Origin: Hymenobacter sp. YIM 151500-1
Lineage (GTDB): Bacteria > Bacteroidota > Bacteroidia > Cytophagales > Hymenobacteraceae
Assembly (NCBI RefSeq): GCF_025979885.1
Contig: NZ_CP110139.1
Span: 310,001-374,000, forward strand
Reading direction: 5' to 3'
DNA: 64,000 nt
Every line of letters begins with the position of its first letter. Position 1 is the stretch's first letter. The position numbers were made by a program, and so were the translations under genes. The notes under the pieces are model-generated. The model saw only the letters and a list, made by a program, of their open reading frames with translations, was not told the DNA's origin and did not search any database. This document shows positions 15,381 through 23,850 of the stretch, one piece after another.

Positions 15381-16802
15381 CTACGACTGGTAGCCCAGAA
15401 TGCGCATCATGGAGTCGGCGGTTTGCTTTTCGGCAAACACGGAGTCGGTGAGGCTGCCATCGGCGGCGCGGTCCAGGATGACGTGCTTGGGGGCCGGAAT
15501 CAGGCAGTGCTTGATGCCGCCGTAGCCCGACAGACTTTCCTGGTAGGCCCCGGTGTGGAAGAAGCCCACGTACAGCGGCTTGCCGTCCTGGGTTTTGGCG
15601 GCGGCTGACCGCGGGTTGCGCTCCGGCAAAAACACCTGGTAGATGTGCTTTTCGGCGTTGTAGTAGTCCTGGGAGTCGCAGGTGAGGCCGCCGAGCTGGA
15701 TTTTCTTGTACTGCCGGTTCCAGCCGTTCAGAGCCAGCATGATGAAGCGCTGGTTCAGGGCCCAGGTGTCGGGCAGGTTAGTAATAAACGAGCCGTCAAT
15801 CATGTACCACAGCTCCTTGTCGTTTTGCAGCTTCTCGTCCAGGATGGAGTAGATAGTAGCCCCCGATTCGCCCACCGTGAAGATGCCGAACTCGGTGAAG
15901 ATGTCGGGCTCGGGCACGCCTTCTTCCTGGCAGATGCGCTTAATCGTGCGCAGCACCTCCTCAATCATGTACGGGTAGTCGTACTCGGGCTGGATGCTGG
16001 TCTGGATGGGCAGGCCCCCGCCGATATCGATGGTGGTGAGCGTGGGACACACCTTGCGCAGCTCGCAGTACTTGTGCACGAAGCGGCTCAACTCCGACCA
16101 GTAGTAGCTGGTGTCTTTGATGCCCGTGTTGATAAAGTAGTGGAGCATGGTTAGCTCGAAGCGCGGGTCGTCCTTGATTTTCTCCTGGTAGAGCGGCACG
16201 GCGTCGGCGTAGCGGATGCCCAGGCGGGAGGTGTAGAACTGAAAGCGCGGCTCCTCGTCGGAGGCCAGGCGCATCCCGATGTTGCACTTCTCGCGCACGT
16301 GGTCGTGGTAGTACTGCACCTCGTTGGGCGAGTCCAGAATGGGCATGCAGTTCACAAAGCCGTCGTTGATAAGGTCCGTGATTTCGCGCTTGTACTCCTC
16401 GGGCTTGAAGCCGTTGCAGATGATGAACGTGTCCTTGGCCACCTTGCCTTTCTCGTGCATGGCCCGGATGATGCTCATATCAAACCACGACGAGGTTTCG
16501 ATGTGGACGCCGTTTTTGAGGGCTTCTTCCACCACAAAGCTGAAGTGCGAGGCCTTGGTGCAGTAAGCGTAGGAGTAGCGGCCCTGGTAGTCGGTTTTCT
16601 CGATGCCCACCCGAAACCATTCCTTGGCCCGCTGAATCTGGCTGGAGATTTTGGGCAGGTACGTGAGCCGCAGCGGAGTGCCGTGCTTTTCTACCAGGGC
16701 CATCAGGTCGATGTCGTGGAAGCGCAGCGTATTTTCTTCTACCCGAAATTCCTGGGTCGGGAAATCAAACGTCTGGGAAATGAGGTCGTGGTAGGTATCC
16801 AT
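15381..16802 (-). CDS. speA: Arginine decarboxylase, PLP fold type III
   Basis: The 473-residue protein has the alanine-racemase-like fold of group IV decarboxylases. The PLP lysine lies in SYAYCTKASHF, with HIETSSWFDM, TIDIGGGLP (phosphate-binding G-rich loop) and EFGIFTVGESG. GLTCDSQDYY carries the Cys-Asp pair of the second active-site half. It should convert arginine to agmatine for polyamine synthesis. It is shorter than E. coli SpeA (about 650 aa), as is usual for Bacteroidota. ATG 16802 is used because residues encoded upstream derive from a family A repeat. It is divergent from an arginase-like gene, so both arginine-consuming branches share one intergenic region. Confidence 0.85.
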   Translation of the reverse strand: MDTYHDLISQTFDFPTQEFRVEENTLRFHDIDLMALVEKHGTPLRLTYLPKISSQIQRAKEWFRVGIEKTDYQGRYSYAYCTKASHFSFVVEEALKNGVHIETSSWFDMSIIRAMHEKGKVAKDTFIICNGFKPEEYKREITDLINDGFVNCMPILDSPNEVQYYHDHVREKCNIGMRLASDEEPRFQFYTSRLGIRYADAVPLYQEKIKDDPRFELTMLHYFINTGIKDTSYYWSELSRFVHKYCELRKVCPTLTTIDIGGGLPIQTSIQPEYDYPYMIEEVLRTIKRICQEEGVPEPDIFTEFGIFTVGESGATIYSILDEKLQNDKELWYMIDGSFITNLPDTWALNQRFIMLALNGWNRQYKKIQLGGLTCDSQDYYNAEKHIYQVFLPERNPRSAAAKTQDGKPLYVGFFHTGAYQESLSGYGGIKHCLIPAPKHVILDRAADGSLTDSVFAEKQTADSMMRILGYQS

Positions 16803-16838
16803 TGAGGGGCTTAGGGGCTTAGAGACTTGGGGGCTTAG

Positions 16839-16941
16839 AAGAACGTCATGCTGAGCTTGCCGAAGCATCTCTACCTCTGGCTAACCCCACCGTGAGGGTG
16901 AAGCGGTAGAGATGCTTCGGCAAGCTCAGCATGACGTTCTT
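16839..16941. repeat. Family A modular hairpin repeat, copy A2 (103 bp)
   Basis: Arms AAGAACGTCATGCTGAGC... and ...GCTCAGCATGACGTTCTT enclose the core GAAGCATCTCTACC...CTGGCTAACC...GGTAGAGATGCTTC. The outer stem is the CATGCTGAGC type, not the CTATCTGGCGTC type. It starts 36 bp upstream of the decarboxylase ATG, so it lies in its leader. Confidence 0.9.
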
Positions 16942-16975
16942 TTTCTTGGCAAAGCTTTTACCGAACTTGCGGCTG

Positions 16976-16983
16976 CAAAGATA
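16976..16983 (-). promoter_or_regulatory. Putative -7 box of speA
   Basis: TATCTTTG on the minus strand matches TAnnTTTG. It would place the A2 hairpin within the transcribed 5' leader of speA. Confidence 0.4.
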
Positions 16984-17089
16984 CCCCGCGCGCGGGGTTT
17001 TGGTTATGCTTTGTTCGTTGGTTGCGCCGGAAGGTCCGCGCGCGTCAAGCCTAGTTGGGGCTGTCCCCGGCAATCGGCAAGCATTAATT

Positions 17090-17198
17090 GGGTAGTTGGA
17101 TGCTGGCAGTTGGTAATAGGTAGCTCGATAGAATTGGATTGCCCAATGGTGTAATTTTATCTGCCTACCTACTACCAACTACTAACATCCAACTACCC
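17090..17198. repeat. Private 34-bp inverted repeat between speA and the arginase gene
   Basis: GGGTAGTTGGATGCTGGCAG... (17090-17123) and ...CTAACATCCAACTACCC (17165-17198) are nearly perfect inverted copies, 30 of 34 positions matching. The arm sequence is built from GTAG/TTGG words and is not found elsewhere in the window. It ends 35 bp before the arginase ATG. Confidence 0.8.
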
Positions 17199-17232
17199 AA
17201 CAACCACCTAACCTCTTTCCTGCCAATGTAAT

Positions 17233-18207
17233 ATGCGACGCATTAAGCTTCTGGAAGTCCGCTCCGAACTCGGGGCCGGGACCCGCGGAGCCAGCCTGGG
17301 CGTAGATGCCCTCAAGGTGGCCTGCCTCAACAAAGGGTCCGACTACTTCCGCCGGTTCAATTCCGTGAGCATTCCGGACCTGAACCACGTGCTCTTCGAC
17401 CGGAATCATTTTCCAAAGGCCAAGCACATTGACTCCATTTATACGGTGCAAAAAGGCATTGCCGGCGCCGTGGAGCAGACGCTCCGCTTCGGGGAGTTTC
17501 CCCTGGTGCTGGCCGGCGACCATAGCTCGGCCGCCGCTACCATTGCCGGCATCAAGGCCGCCTACCCGCACAAAACCCTGGGCGTGGTGTGGGTAGATGC
17601 CCATGCCGACATTCACTCGCCCTACACCACGCCCTCCGGCAACATGCACGGCATGCCGCTGGCCATCAGCCTGGGCGATGATAACCGGGAGTGCCAGCGC
17701 AACCACGTAGAGCCCGAAACCGAGTTCTTCTGGAACAAGCTCAAGAACCTGGGCGAGCCCGGCCCCAAAGTCACCGGCGAGCATCTGGTGTACGTGGTGG
17801 TGCGCGACACCGAAGCCGAGGAAAACGCCATTATTGAGCGCCTGGGCATCAAAAACTACAAACTCGACGAAGTACGCGCCAAAGGGACTCGGCAGGTGGC
17901 CCGCGAGGTGTACGAGCGGCTGCGCTTCTGCGACATGGTGTACGTGTCGTTCGACGTAGATTCGCTGGACTCGCGCTTCTCGAAAGGCACCGGCACGCCC
18001 GTGGAAGAGGGCCTGAACGTGGAAGAAGCCATTAGCCTGTGCCGCGCCCTGCTCGACAACGACCGGGTAATCTGCTTCGAGATGGTGGAAATCAACCCCA
18101 CCCTCGACAACATGAACACCATGGCTACCAACGCCTTCGACATCCTGGAAGCCGCCACCGACGCCATCCAGCGCCGCCTGCGCATGGAAGAAGTGGTGAG
18201 CCGGTAG
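17233..18207 (+). CDS. Arginase-like ureohydrolase
   Basis: The 324-residue protein has all ureohydrolase metal motifs: LAGDHSS, VDAHADIHSP and SFDVDSLDS. The segment TTPSGNMHG matches the S-G-N-x-H-G signature of arginases rather than agmatinases. Arginases split arginine to ornithine and urea with two Mn(II). It faces arginine decarboxylase across a shared intergenic region. An agmatine-directed role is therefore possible, but the motif favours arginase. ATG 17233 gives the typical start (R-R-I-K-L-L-E-V-R-S-E-L-G-A-G-T-R-G). Confidence 0.85.
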   Translation: MRRIKLLEVRSELGAGTRGASLGVDALKVACLNKGSDYFRRFNSVSIPDLNHVLFDRNHFPKAKHIDSIYTVQKGIAGAVEQTLRFGEFPLVLAGDHSSAAATIAGIKAAYPHKTLGVVWVDAHADIHSPYTTPSGNMHGMPLAISLGDDNRECQRNHVEPETEFFWNKLKNLGEPGPKVTGEHLVYVVVRDTEAEENAIIERLGIKNYKLDEVRAKGTRQVAREVYERLRFCDMVYVSFDVDSLDSRFSKGTGTPVEEGLNVEEAISLCRALLDNDRVICFEMVEINPTLDNMNTMATNAFDILEAATDAIQRRLRMEEVVSR

Positions 18208-18344
18208 TCGGTCTGTTGGAGGGATGTAGAAGCATCAGCAGGTTTGTTGAGTGTGGCTACAGACCTGCTACCCCGATGGCATGGCGCACAGCGCCGCGCC
18301 ATCCGAGGGCTTCTGCTCGGCGCTACAATGTTTATTATTGCCCA

Positions 18345-18815
18345 ATGACTCGACAAGCAACTTGGCTTACCGCCGCTGCTGCAACGCTGCTAGCAGCCTG
18401 CACAGCTGCGCCCACTAGCCCGGACAGCAGCCCGGACAGCAGCCCGGCCACGAACACGGCCTCCGTTGGTCCTGCCTCGGTCCTGGATTCGGTGACGGGC
18501 ACCGTCACGTACCGGGAGCGGGTGGCCCTGCCGCCCACAGCCGTGGTGCGGGTGCAACTCCAGGATGCCTCGTTGCAGGACGTAGCGGCCGTTATTCTCG
18601 ACTCCGTAACCATCCGGCCTCAGGGGCGGCAGGTGCCGCTGGCCTTCACGCTGCGCTACGACCCGGCCCGGATTCAGGAAGGCGGCATCTACGTGGTGCA
18701 GGCCCGTATTCTGGACGCCAGCGGCCGGCTGCTGTTTCTGAACGACGAGGCCTACCCCGTGCTGACCAACGGCAAACCCAAGCGCGTGGATATGGTGCTG
18801 CGTCGAGTGCAGTAA
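18345..18815 (+). CDS. YbaY/YscW-family lipoprotein
   Basis: The 156-residue product has a lipoprotein signal peptide (MTRQATWLTAAAATLLAAC, lipobox L-A-A-C) and a low-complexity linker with a D-S-S-P repeat. It then has the YbaY-like beta domain: VTGTVTYRERVALPPTAVVRV, LQDASLQDVAA and FTLRYDPARI...YVVQARILD. The family is related to type III secretion pilot lipoproteins (YscW), but most members are of unknown function. The D-S-S-P repeat is encoded by tandem AGCCCGGACAGC units, which could vary in copy number. It sits 120 bp upstream of argS, same strand. Confidence 0.82.
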   Translation: MTRQATWLTAAAATLLAACTAAPTSPDSSPDSSPATNTASVGPASVLDSVTGTVTYRERVALPPTAVVRVQLQDASLQDVAAVILDSVTIRPQGRQVPLAFTLRYDPARIQEGGIYVVQARILDASGRLLFLNDEAYPVLTNGKPKRVDMVLRRVQ

Positions 18816-18865
18816 GCGGGTATGCTGCTCGCTTGAGGAGGAGAGGTGTGCCCGCGCAATCCGCT

Positions 18866-18873
18866 TACCTTTG
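18866..18873 (+). promoter_or_regulatory. Putative -7 box of argS
   Basis: TACCTTTG, an exact TAnnTTTG match, lies 61 bp before the GTG start chosen for argS. The nearest upstream TTG is 30 nt away, too far for the usual spacing. Confidence 0.35.
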
Positions 18874-18934
18874 CGGCCGAACCGCGGCCGGCCCCTGCTG
18901 CCGGCCTGCCCACCGCATCCGCTTTCTTCAGCCC

Positions 18935-20728
18935 GTGCAACACCTCGAACAAACCCTCAAAGCCGCCCTCGGCGCGGCCATCCAACACGTATTCAACGTC
19001 GAAGTAGCCGCCTCCCAGCTGGCCTTGCAGCCCACGCGCAAGGAGTTTGCCGGCTCGTTTACGCTCGTCACCTTCCCGTTCACCAAAGTCCTGGGCCGCG
19101 GCCCCGAGCAGATAGGGCAGGCCGTGGGAGAGTGGCTGGTAGCCAACGAGCCGCTGGTGAAGGGCTTCAACGTGGTGAAAGGCTTCCTGAACCTGGAAAT
19201 TGCCGATTCGGCCTGGCTGGAGGTGTTTGAGCAGCTGCGCCAGCAGCCCGACGGCGCCCCCGTGCCCACGGGTGGCCCCCAGCGCGTGGTGGTGGAGTAT
19301 TCGTCGCCCAACACCAACAAGCCCCTGCACCTGGGCCACCTGCGCAACAACTTCCTGGGTTACTCGGTGGCCGAAATCCTGAAAGCCACCGGCGCCACCG
19401 TCAGCAAAGTAAACCTGGTCAACGACCGGGGCATCCACATCTGCAAGTCCATGCTGGCCTACCAGCACTACGGGCACGGCGAAACCCCCGAGCAGGCGGG
19501 CATCAAGGGCGACCATTTGATTGGCAAATACTACGTGCTGTTTGAGCGCCACTACCGGGAGCAGGTGCGCCAGCTCGAAGCCGAAGGCGTGCTGCCCGAC
19601 GTAGCCAAGCGCCAGGCCCCGCTCATGACCGAGGCCCAGGACATGCTGCGGGCCTGGGAAGCCGGCGACGAGCAGGTGGTGAGCCTGTGGCGCCAGATGA
19701 ACGGCTGGGTGTACGAGGGCTTCACGGAAACCTATCAGACCATCGGCGTCGATTTCGACAAGTTCTACTACGAGTCGGGAACCTACCTGCTGGGCAAGGA
19801 ACGCGTGGAAGAAGGCCTGGCAACGGGCGTGTTCTTCCGCAAAGACGACGGCTCGGTGTGGGTGGACCTCACGGCTGAGGGCCTCGACGAGAAGCTTTTG
19901 CTCCGCGCCGACGGCACTAGCGTGTACATCACCCAGGACCTGGGCACGGCCGAGCTGAAGTACCAGGACTACGCCTACGACCTGTCGGTGTACGTTATTG
20001 CCGACGAGCAGAACTACCACATGCAGGTGCTGAAGGCCGTGTTGCAGAAGCTGGGCAAGCCCTACGCCGACGCCATCTACCACCTCAGCTACGGCATGGT
20101 AGACCTGCCCTCGGGCAAGATGAAAAGCCGCGAAGGCACCGTAGTCGACGCCGACGAGCTGGTGCGCGAGGTGGTAGCCGCCGCCAAAGCCGCCACCCTC
20201 GAAAAAGGCAAAACCGAAGGCCTCTCGGAGCCGGAAGCCGAGCAGCTCTACCACCAGCTGGGCCTGGGCGCGCTCAAGTACTATCTGCTGAAAGTGGACC
20301 CCAAAAAGCGGATGCTCTTCAACCCCGAGGAGTCGGTGAGCCTGGAAGGCCATACGGGGCCATTCATCCAGTACAGCCACGCCCGCATTGCCAGCATTCT
20401 GCGCAAAGCCCAGGAGCAAGGCGTAGCCGCCGACGCCCCGCTGGCCGGCCCGACGGAGCTGCACGACACCGAGCGTGACCTGGTGCAGGAGGTGGCCCGC
20501 TACCCCGCCGTGGTGGCGGAAGCCGCCCGCACCCAGTCGCCGGCCGTGGTAGCCCAGTACGCCTATGACGTAGCCAAGGCCTACAACCGCTTCTACACCG
20601 AAGTGCCCATTTTCGCCGAGCCTGATGCTGCCAAGAAAGCCCTGCGCGTGGCCCTATCGGCCCAGACGGCGCGGGCCATCCGGCAGAGCATGGGCCTGCT
20701 CGGCATCCAGGTGCCGGAGCGGATGTAG
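18935..20728 (+). CDS. argS: Arginyl-tRNA synthetase
   Basis: This 597-residue class I synthetase has the N-terminal Add-1 domain (QHLEQTLKAALGAAIQ onward). It carries the HIGH-type motif within NTNKPLHLGHLRNN, the KMSK counterpart in SGKMKSREGTVV and the C-terminal anticodon-binding DALR domain (VAKAYNRFYTEVP). It charges tRNA-Arg in the cytosol. GTG 18935 is chosen because it gives the canonical N-terminus; earlier in-frame codons add non-conserved residues, and TACCTTTG at 18866 lies between. A terminator-like hairpin follows. Confidence 0.96.
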   Translation: MQHLEQTLKAALGAAIQHVFNVEVAASQLALQPTRKEFAGSFTLVTFPFTKVLGRGPEQIGQAVGEWLVANEPLVKGFNVVKGFLNLEIADSAWLEVFEQLRQQPDGAPVPTGGPQRVVVEYSSPNTNKPLHLGHLRNNFLGYSVAEILKATGATVSKVNLVNDRGIHICKSMLAYQHYGHGETPEQAGIKGDHLIGKYYVLFERHYREQVRQLEAEGVLPDVAKRQAPLMTEAQDMLRAWEAGDEQVVSLWRQMNGWVYEGFTETYQTIGVDFDKFYYESGTYLLGKERVEEGLATGVFFRKDDGSVWVDLTAEGLDEKLLLRADGTSVYITQDLGTAELKYQDYAYDLSVYVIADEQNYHMQVLKAVLQKLGKPYADAIYHLSYGMVDLPSGKMKSREGTVVDADELVREVVAAAKAATLEKGKTEGLSEPEAEQLYHQLGLGALKYYLLKVDPKKRMLFNPEESVSLEGHTGPFIQYSHARIASILRKAQEQGVAADAPLAGPTELHDTERDLVQEVARYPAVVAEAARTQSPAVVAQYAYDVAKAYNRFYTEVPIFAEPDAAKKALRVALSAQTARAIRQSMGLLGIQVPERM

Positions 20729-20733
20729 CGCGC

Positions 20734-20866
20734 AGCTTCCGCTTCGCGCCTCATTGAACAACAATCGAGAGGGCGGCGCGGACGATGCGCGAAGCGGAAG
20801 CTTGGCCCCGCCTTCCTGCCGTTCGCGCCACAGCGCAACGCCAGCGCCAAGCGTTGCGGCTTTTCT
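20734..20866. terminator. Two hairpins after argS
   Basis: A 16-bp inverted repeat (AGCTTCCGCTTCGCGC at 20734-20749 and its complement at 20787-20802) is followed by a compact hairpin CGCAACGC/GCGTTGCG (20834-20858) and GGCTTTTCTT. The second is the likely intrinsic terminator of argS. The next ATG is at 20910. Confidence 0.65.
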
Positions 20867-20909
20867 TACCCATACATATCATTCGCCAACTCCATGTTGG
20901 TTACTGCCC

Positions 20910-21491
20910 ATGAACAGCGTAGCGGTGTATTGCGGGGCCAGCAGTGGCTTCCATGAAATCTATACCCAACTGGCCCAGGACATGGGCCGCGCTTTGGCCG
21001 AGCGGGGCCTGACGCTGGTGTATGGCGGGGGCCGCGTGGGCCTGATGGGCGCCCTGGCCGACAGCGTGTTGCAGCACGGCGGCCGGGCCATCGGCGTCAT
21101 CCCCGATTTTCTGGTGGAAAAGGAAGTGGAGCACCGCGGCCTCACCGAGCTGCACATCGTGCAGAGCATGCACGAGCGGAAGCTGCTGATGGCCGACCTG
21201 GCCGAGGGCTTCGTGGCCATGCCCGGCGGCTTCGGCACTCTGGAGGAGCTGTTTGAGGTGCTGACCTGGGGGCAACTGGGCCTGCACCGCAAGCCCGTAG
21301 CCGTACTCAACGTGCAGGGCTACTACGACCACCTGCTTCGCGCCCTCGACCACATGGTAACTGAAGGCCTGCTGCGCCCGGAAAACCGCCATCAGCTGCT
21401 CAGCCACGCCCAGCCCCGCGCCCTGCTCGACGAAATGCAGGCCTACCAGCCCCCGCAAGTGGAAAAATGGCTGACGCCGCCTACGACCTAA
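20910..21491 (+). CDS. LOG family protein (TIGR00730, nucleotide 5'-monophosphate phosphoribohydrolase)
   Basis: The 193-residue protein has the Rossmann-like LOG fold with VYCGASSG, YGGGRVGLMG and the diagnostic MPGGFGTLEELFE. LOG proteins cleave the N-glycosidic bond of nucleoside monophosphates; plant members activate cytokinins, and bacterial ones probably act in nucleotide housekeeping. ATG 20910 (MNSVAVYCG) matches homologues. The last codons and stop lie in the left arm of the B2 inverted repeat. Confidence 0.92.
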   Translation: MNSVAVYCGASSGFHEIYTQLAQDMGRALAERGLTLVYGGGRVGLMGALADSVLQHGGRAIGVIPDFLVEKEVEHRGLTELHIVQSMHERKLLMADLAEGFVAMPGGFGTLEELFEVLTWGQLGLHRKPVAVLNVQGYYDHLLRALDHMVTEGLLRPENRHQLLSHAQPRALLDEMQAYQPPQVEKWLTPPTT

Positions 21492-21733
21492 ATGAGCGAA
21501 TGAGGAAATGAGTAGATGCGTGAATGCGTAGCCCCAGCGGGGCGGCATGTCGGTAGAGACCACCGGATAGATGCATAGTCAAAGCCCCAGCGGGGCGACA
21601 CCCTCGTTCAACAATGGGTGTCGCCCCGCTGGGGCTTGGCAGTTATTTTACCTCGACTTCTACTACTGACATGTCGCCCCGCTGGGGCTACGCATTCACG
21701 CATCTACTCATTTCCTCATTCGCTCATTTAGGT
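21486..21733. repeat. Family B nested inverted repeat, copy B2, containing both flanking stop codons
   Basis: Outer arms 21486-21555 and 21664-21733 are almost perfectly inverted over about 65 bp (ACCTAAATGAGCGAATGAGG... through GCCCCAGCGGGGCG). They end inside the coding ends of the LOG gene and of the convergent KAS III gene. An inner hairpin (21582-21603 with 21616-21637) carries AAGCCCCAGCGGGGCGACAC. The element is symmetric about the intergenic midpoint and may be a bidirectional terminator. Confidence 0.9.
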
Positions 21734-22821
21734 ATCCGGTACACCACGGCGTTGCAGTTCATGCCGGCGCCCACGGAGGCAAATACCAGATGGTCGCCGG
21801 GGCCGATGTCGTTGCTGCTGTCGTTGCCGGGGAGCTGATGCTTGAGAAGCAGATCTAGCAGGGTGGGGAGCGTGGCTACCGAGGAATTCCCGAGCCAGGA
21901 AATGGTCATCGGCATGACGCCTTCGGGCACGGTAGCCTCGTTATAGAGGGCGTACAGGCGCTTAAGAATGGCCTCGTCCATTTTGCCGTTGGCCTGATGA
22001 ATGAGCAGTTTGCGCAGCGCCGTAATGGGCAGGCCGGTTTTGTCGAAGCAGTCTTTGATGGCTTGGGGTACCGTTTTGAGAGCGTACTCGTAGAGCTTGC
22101 GGCCCTCCATCTTCAGAAACAGCTCCTCGCCTTCGTAAGCCGGGTTATACGACTTGTCCATGCGCAGCAGGTGGGCGGCCTGCACCGTGTCGGAGCGGGA
22201 GCCGTGGGCCAGAATGCCGATGGGCGTGGCGCTTTCCTGGGCTTCGAGCAGGACGGCCCCGGCGCCATCGGCGTAAATCATACTGTCCCGGTCGTGCGGG
22301 TCGCAGACGCGGGAAAGCGTTTCAGTTCCAATGACCAGCACCCGCCGGGCATCGCCGGAGCGCAGGTAGTAATCGGCCTGAATGACGCCTTGCAGCCAGC
22401 CGGGGCAGCCAAAAGGCAGGTCGTAGGCAATGGTATTCGGGTTTTCGATGCCCAGCTTGTGCTTCACGCGGGCCGCCAGGGTGGGCACAAAATCGGAGCG
22501 GCGGTTGGCGGCCGATATGTCGCCGAAGTTGTGGGCCACCAGGATGTAGTCGAGCTGCTCCGGGTCGGCGTTGCAGGATGCAAACAGGTTCTGGGCGGCC
22601 AGAAAGGCCAGGTCGGAGGCTACCTGGTCGTCCTCGGCGTAGCGCCGCTCCTGAATGTCAGTAATCTGAGCAAACCGCTCGACAATCTCCTCCCCCGACT
22701 TGGTGAGGGGCTGGCCGTTGGCCTCGAAGAAGGCCGAAGAAGTGAAGGCCGCGTTGGGAACAACCCGGGAGGGAAGGTAACTGCCCGTTCCGGCAATGAC
22801 CGAATAGAGAGTCCTACGCAT
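21724..22821 (-). CDS. 3-oxoacyl-ACP synthase III family protein
   Basis: The 365-residue thiolase-fold protein has the KAS III triad: Cys139 in YDLPFGCPGWLQG, His in LIHQANGKM and Asn in WLGNSSVATLPT. A C-terminal glycine loop (ASVGAGMNCNAVV) follows. It is longer than standard FabH (about 320 aa). It belongs to a second KAS III group frequent in Bacteroidota that may use other acyl starters; its product is not known from sequence. No ACP, ketoreductase or other lipid gene is adjacent. Its last codons are part of repeat B2. Confidence 0.87.
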   Translation of the reverse strand: MRRTLYSVIAGTGSYLPSRVVPNAAFTSSAFFEANGQPLTKSGEEIVERFAQITDIQERRYAEDDQVASDLAFLAAQNLFASCNADPEQLDYILVAHNFGDISAANRRSDFVPTLAARVKHKLGIENPNTIAYDLPFGCPGWLQGVIQADYYLRSGDARRVLVIGTETLSRVCDPHDRDSMIYADGAGAVLLEAQESATPIGILAHGSRSDTVQAAHLLRMDKSYNPAYEGEELFLKMEGRKLYEYALKTVPQAIKDCFDKTGLPITALRKLLIHQANGKMDEAILKRLYALYNEATVPEGVMPMTISWLGNSSVATLPTLLDLLLKHQLPGNDSSNDIGPGDHLVFASVGAGMNCNAVVYRIPK

Positions 22822-23022
22822 GAGCAGGCAAGGTTAAGGTGAAGGACGCGGCGGGCCGCAGGCAACGGTTTTTCTAGTAGCGCCGGGCTAAGTTGTGCAG
22901 AATTTCGGCAATTTCGTCCGCGCCGGCTCTGGCAACGTCCTTACTCTGGGGCCGAACATTGCACCAGCAACCCGGTTTGCTGAGCAAATCTGCTTTGTCA
23001 TTTCCTGTACTTACGCCTACCC

Positions 23023-23601
23023 ATGAAATCTTTTCTCCTACTCGGCGCGCTGCTGGCCGGCGGCCTGTCTTTCTCCCATTTTTCTACCGCCACCCACCCA
23101 ATGACTACCGAAACCACTGCCGCTCCCACCACGGTCTACGATTTTACCGTGAAAAGTATCGACGGCAAAGATGTGAAGCTCAGCCAATTTAAAGGCAAGA
23201 AGCTGCTCATCGTAAACGTAGCCTCGGAGTGCGGCTACACCCCGCAGTACAAGGAGCTGGAGGAGCTGCACAAAAAGCACGGCGACCGGGTAACGGTGCT
23301 GGGCTTCCCGGCCAACAATTTCGGCGGGCAAGAGCCGGGCACCAACGAGCAGATTGCCACCTTCTGCGAGAAAAACTTCGGCGTCACTTTCCCCATGTTT
23401 GCCAAAGTCTCGGTGAAGGGTGCCGACACGGCTCCGCTCTACCAGTTCCTGGCCGACAAGTCGAGAAACGGCGCCGTCAGCGACGCGCCCACCTGGAATT
23501 TCTGCAAGTACCTGGTTGATGAGCAGGGCCGCGTGGTAGCTTTTTATCCATCGAAGGTGAAGCCCATGAGCGACGAGCTGGTGGCGGCTATTCTGAAATA
23601 A
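23023..23601 (+). CDS. Glutathione peroxidase family protein (exported)
   Basis: The 192-residue protein has an N-terminal hydrophobic signal segment (FLLLGALLAGGLSFSHF) and then a thioredoxin-fold GPx domain. The peroxidatic Cys70 lies in NVASECGYTPQY, Gln in FPANNFGGQEPGTN, and Trp and Asn in TWNFCKYLV. Bacterial Cys-GPx enzymes usually reduce peroxides with thioredoxin. The signal peptide suggests a periplasmic place of action. The 200 bp upstream show no recognisable element. Confidence 0.92.
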   Translation: MKSFLLLGALLAGGLSFSHFSTATHPMTTETTAAPTTVYDFTVKSIDGKDVKLSQFKGKKLLIVNVASECGYTPQYKELEELHKKHGDRVTVLGFPANNFGGQEPGTNEQIATFCEKNFGVTFPMFAKVSVKGADTAPLYQFLADKSRNGAVSDAPTWNFCKYLVDEQGRVVAFYPSKVKPMSDELVAAILK

Positions 23602-23618
23602 GTTATTGCGTCCTTTAA

Positions 23619-23815
23619 CCGTCCTGCTCGATCTGGCGTCCGCGCAGCCAAAGCATCTTGCGCACTGACGTTGTAGCGCTATTGTCCTGCTCTATCTGGC
23701 GTCCGCTTGCCGAAGCATCTCTCCCGCTTCGCCGCGGATGCCTGCTTCGTCCGCACGATTGAGTTAGCCAGCGGTAGAGATGCTTCGGCAAGCGGACGCC
23801 AGATAGAGCAGGACG
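23619..23815. repeat. Family A modular hairpin repeat, copy A3 (tandem left arms)
   Basis: Two left arms (from 23619 and 23684) and one right arm (23776-23814) are present. The second pair is a perfect 39-bp inverted repeat (GTCCTGCTCTATCTGGCGTC...). The core between them is in the opposite orientation to A1 (GTTAGCCAGCGG rather than GCTGGCTAAC). It lies between gpx and menA. Confidence 0.9.
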
Positions 23816-23850
23816 TTTTCTTTAGCACAACGGTTAGATGTTTCTATGAT

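Noticed and set aside
15381..16802. Diaminopimelate decarboxylase (lysA) for the PLP fold III enzyme
   Set aside because: The length and the segments SYAYCTKASHF and GLTCDSQDYY fit arginine decarboxylases better, and an arginase-like gene is adjacent.
18752..20464. 570-codon open frame opposite argS
   Set aside because: It is antisense to a well supported synthetase and has repetitive His/Val/Gly-rich composition.
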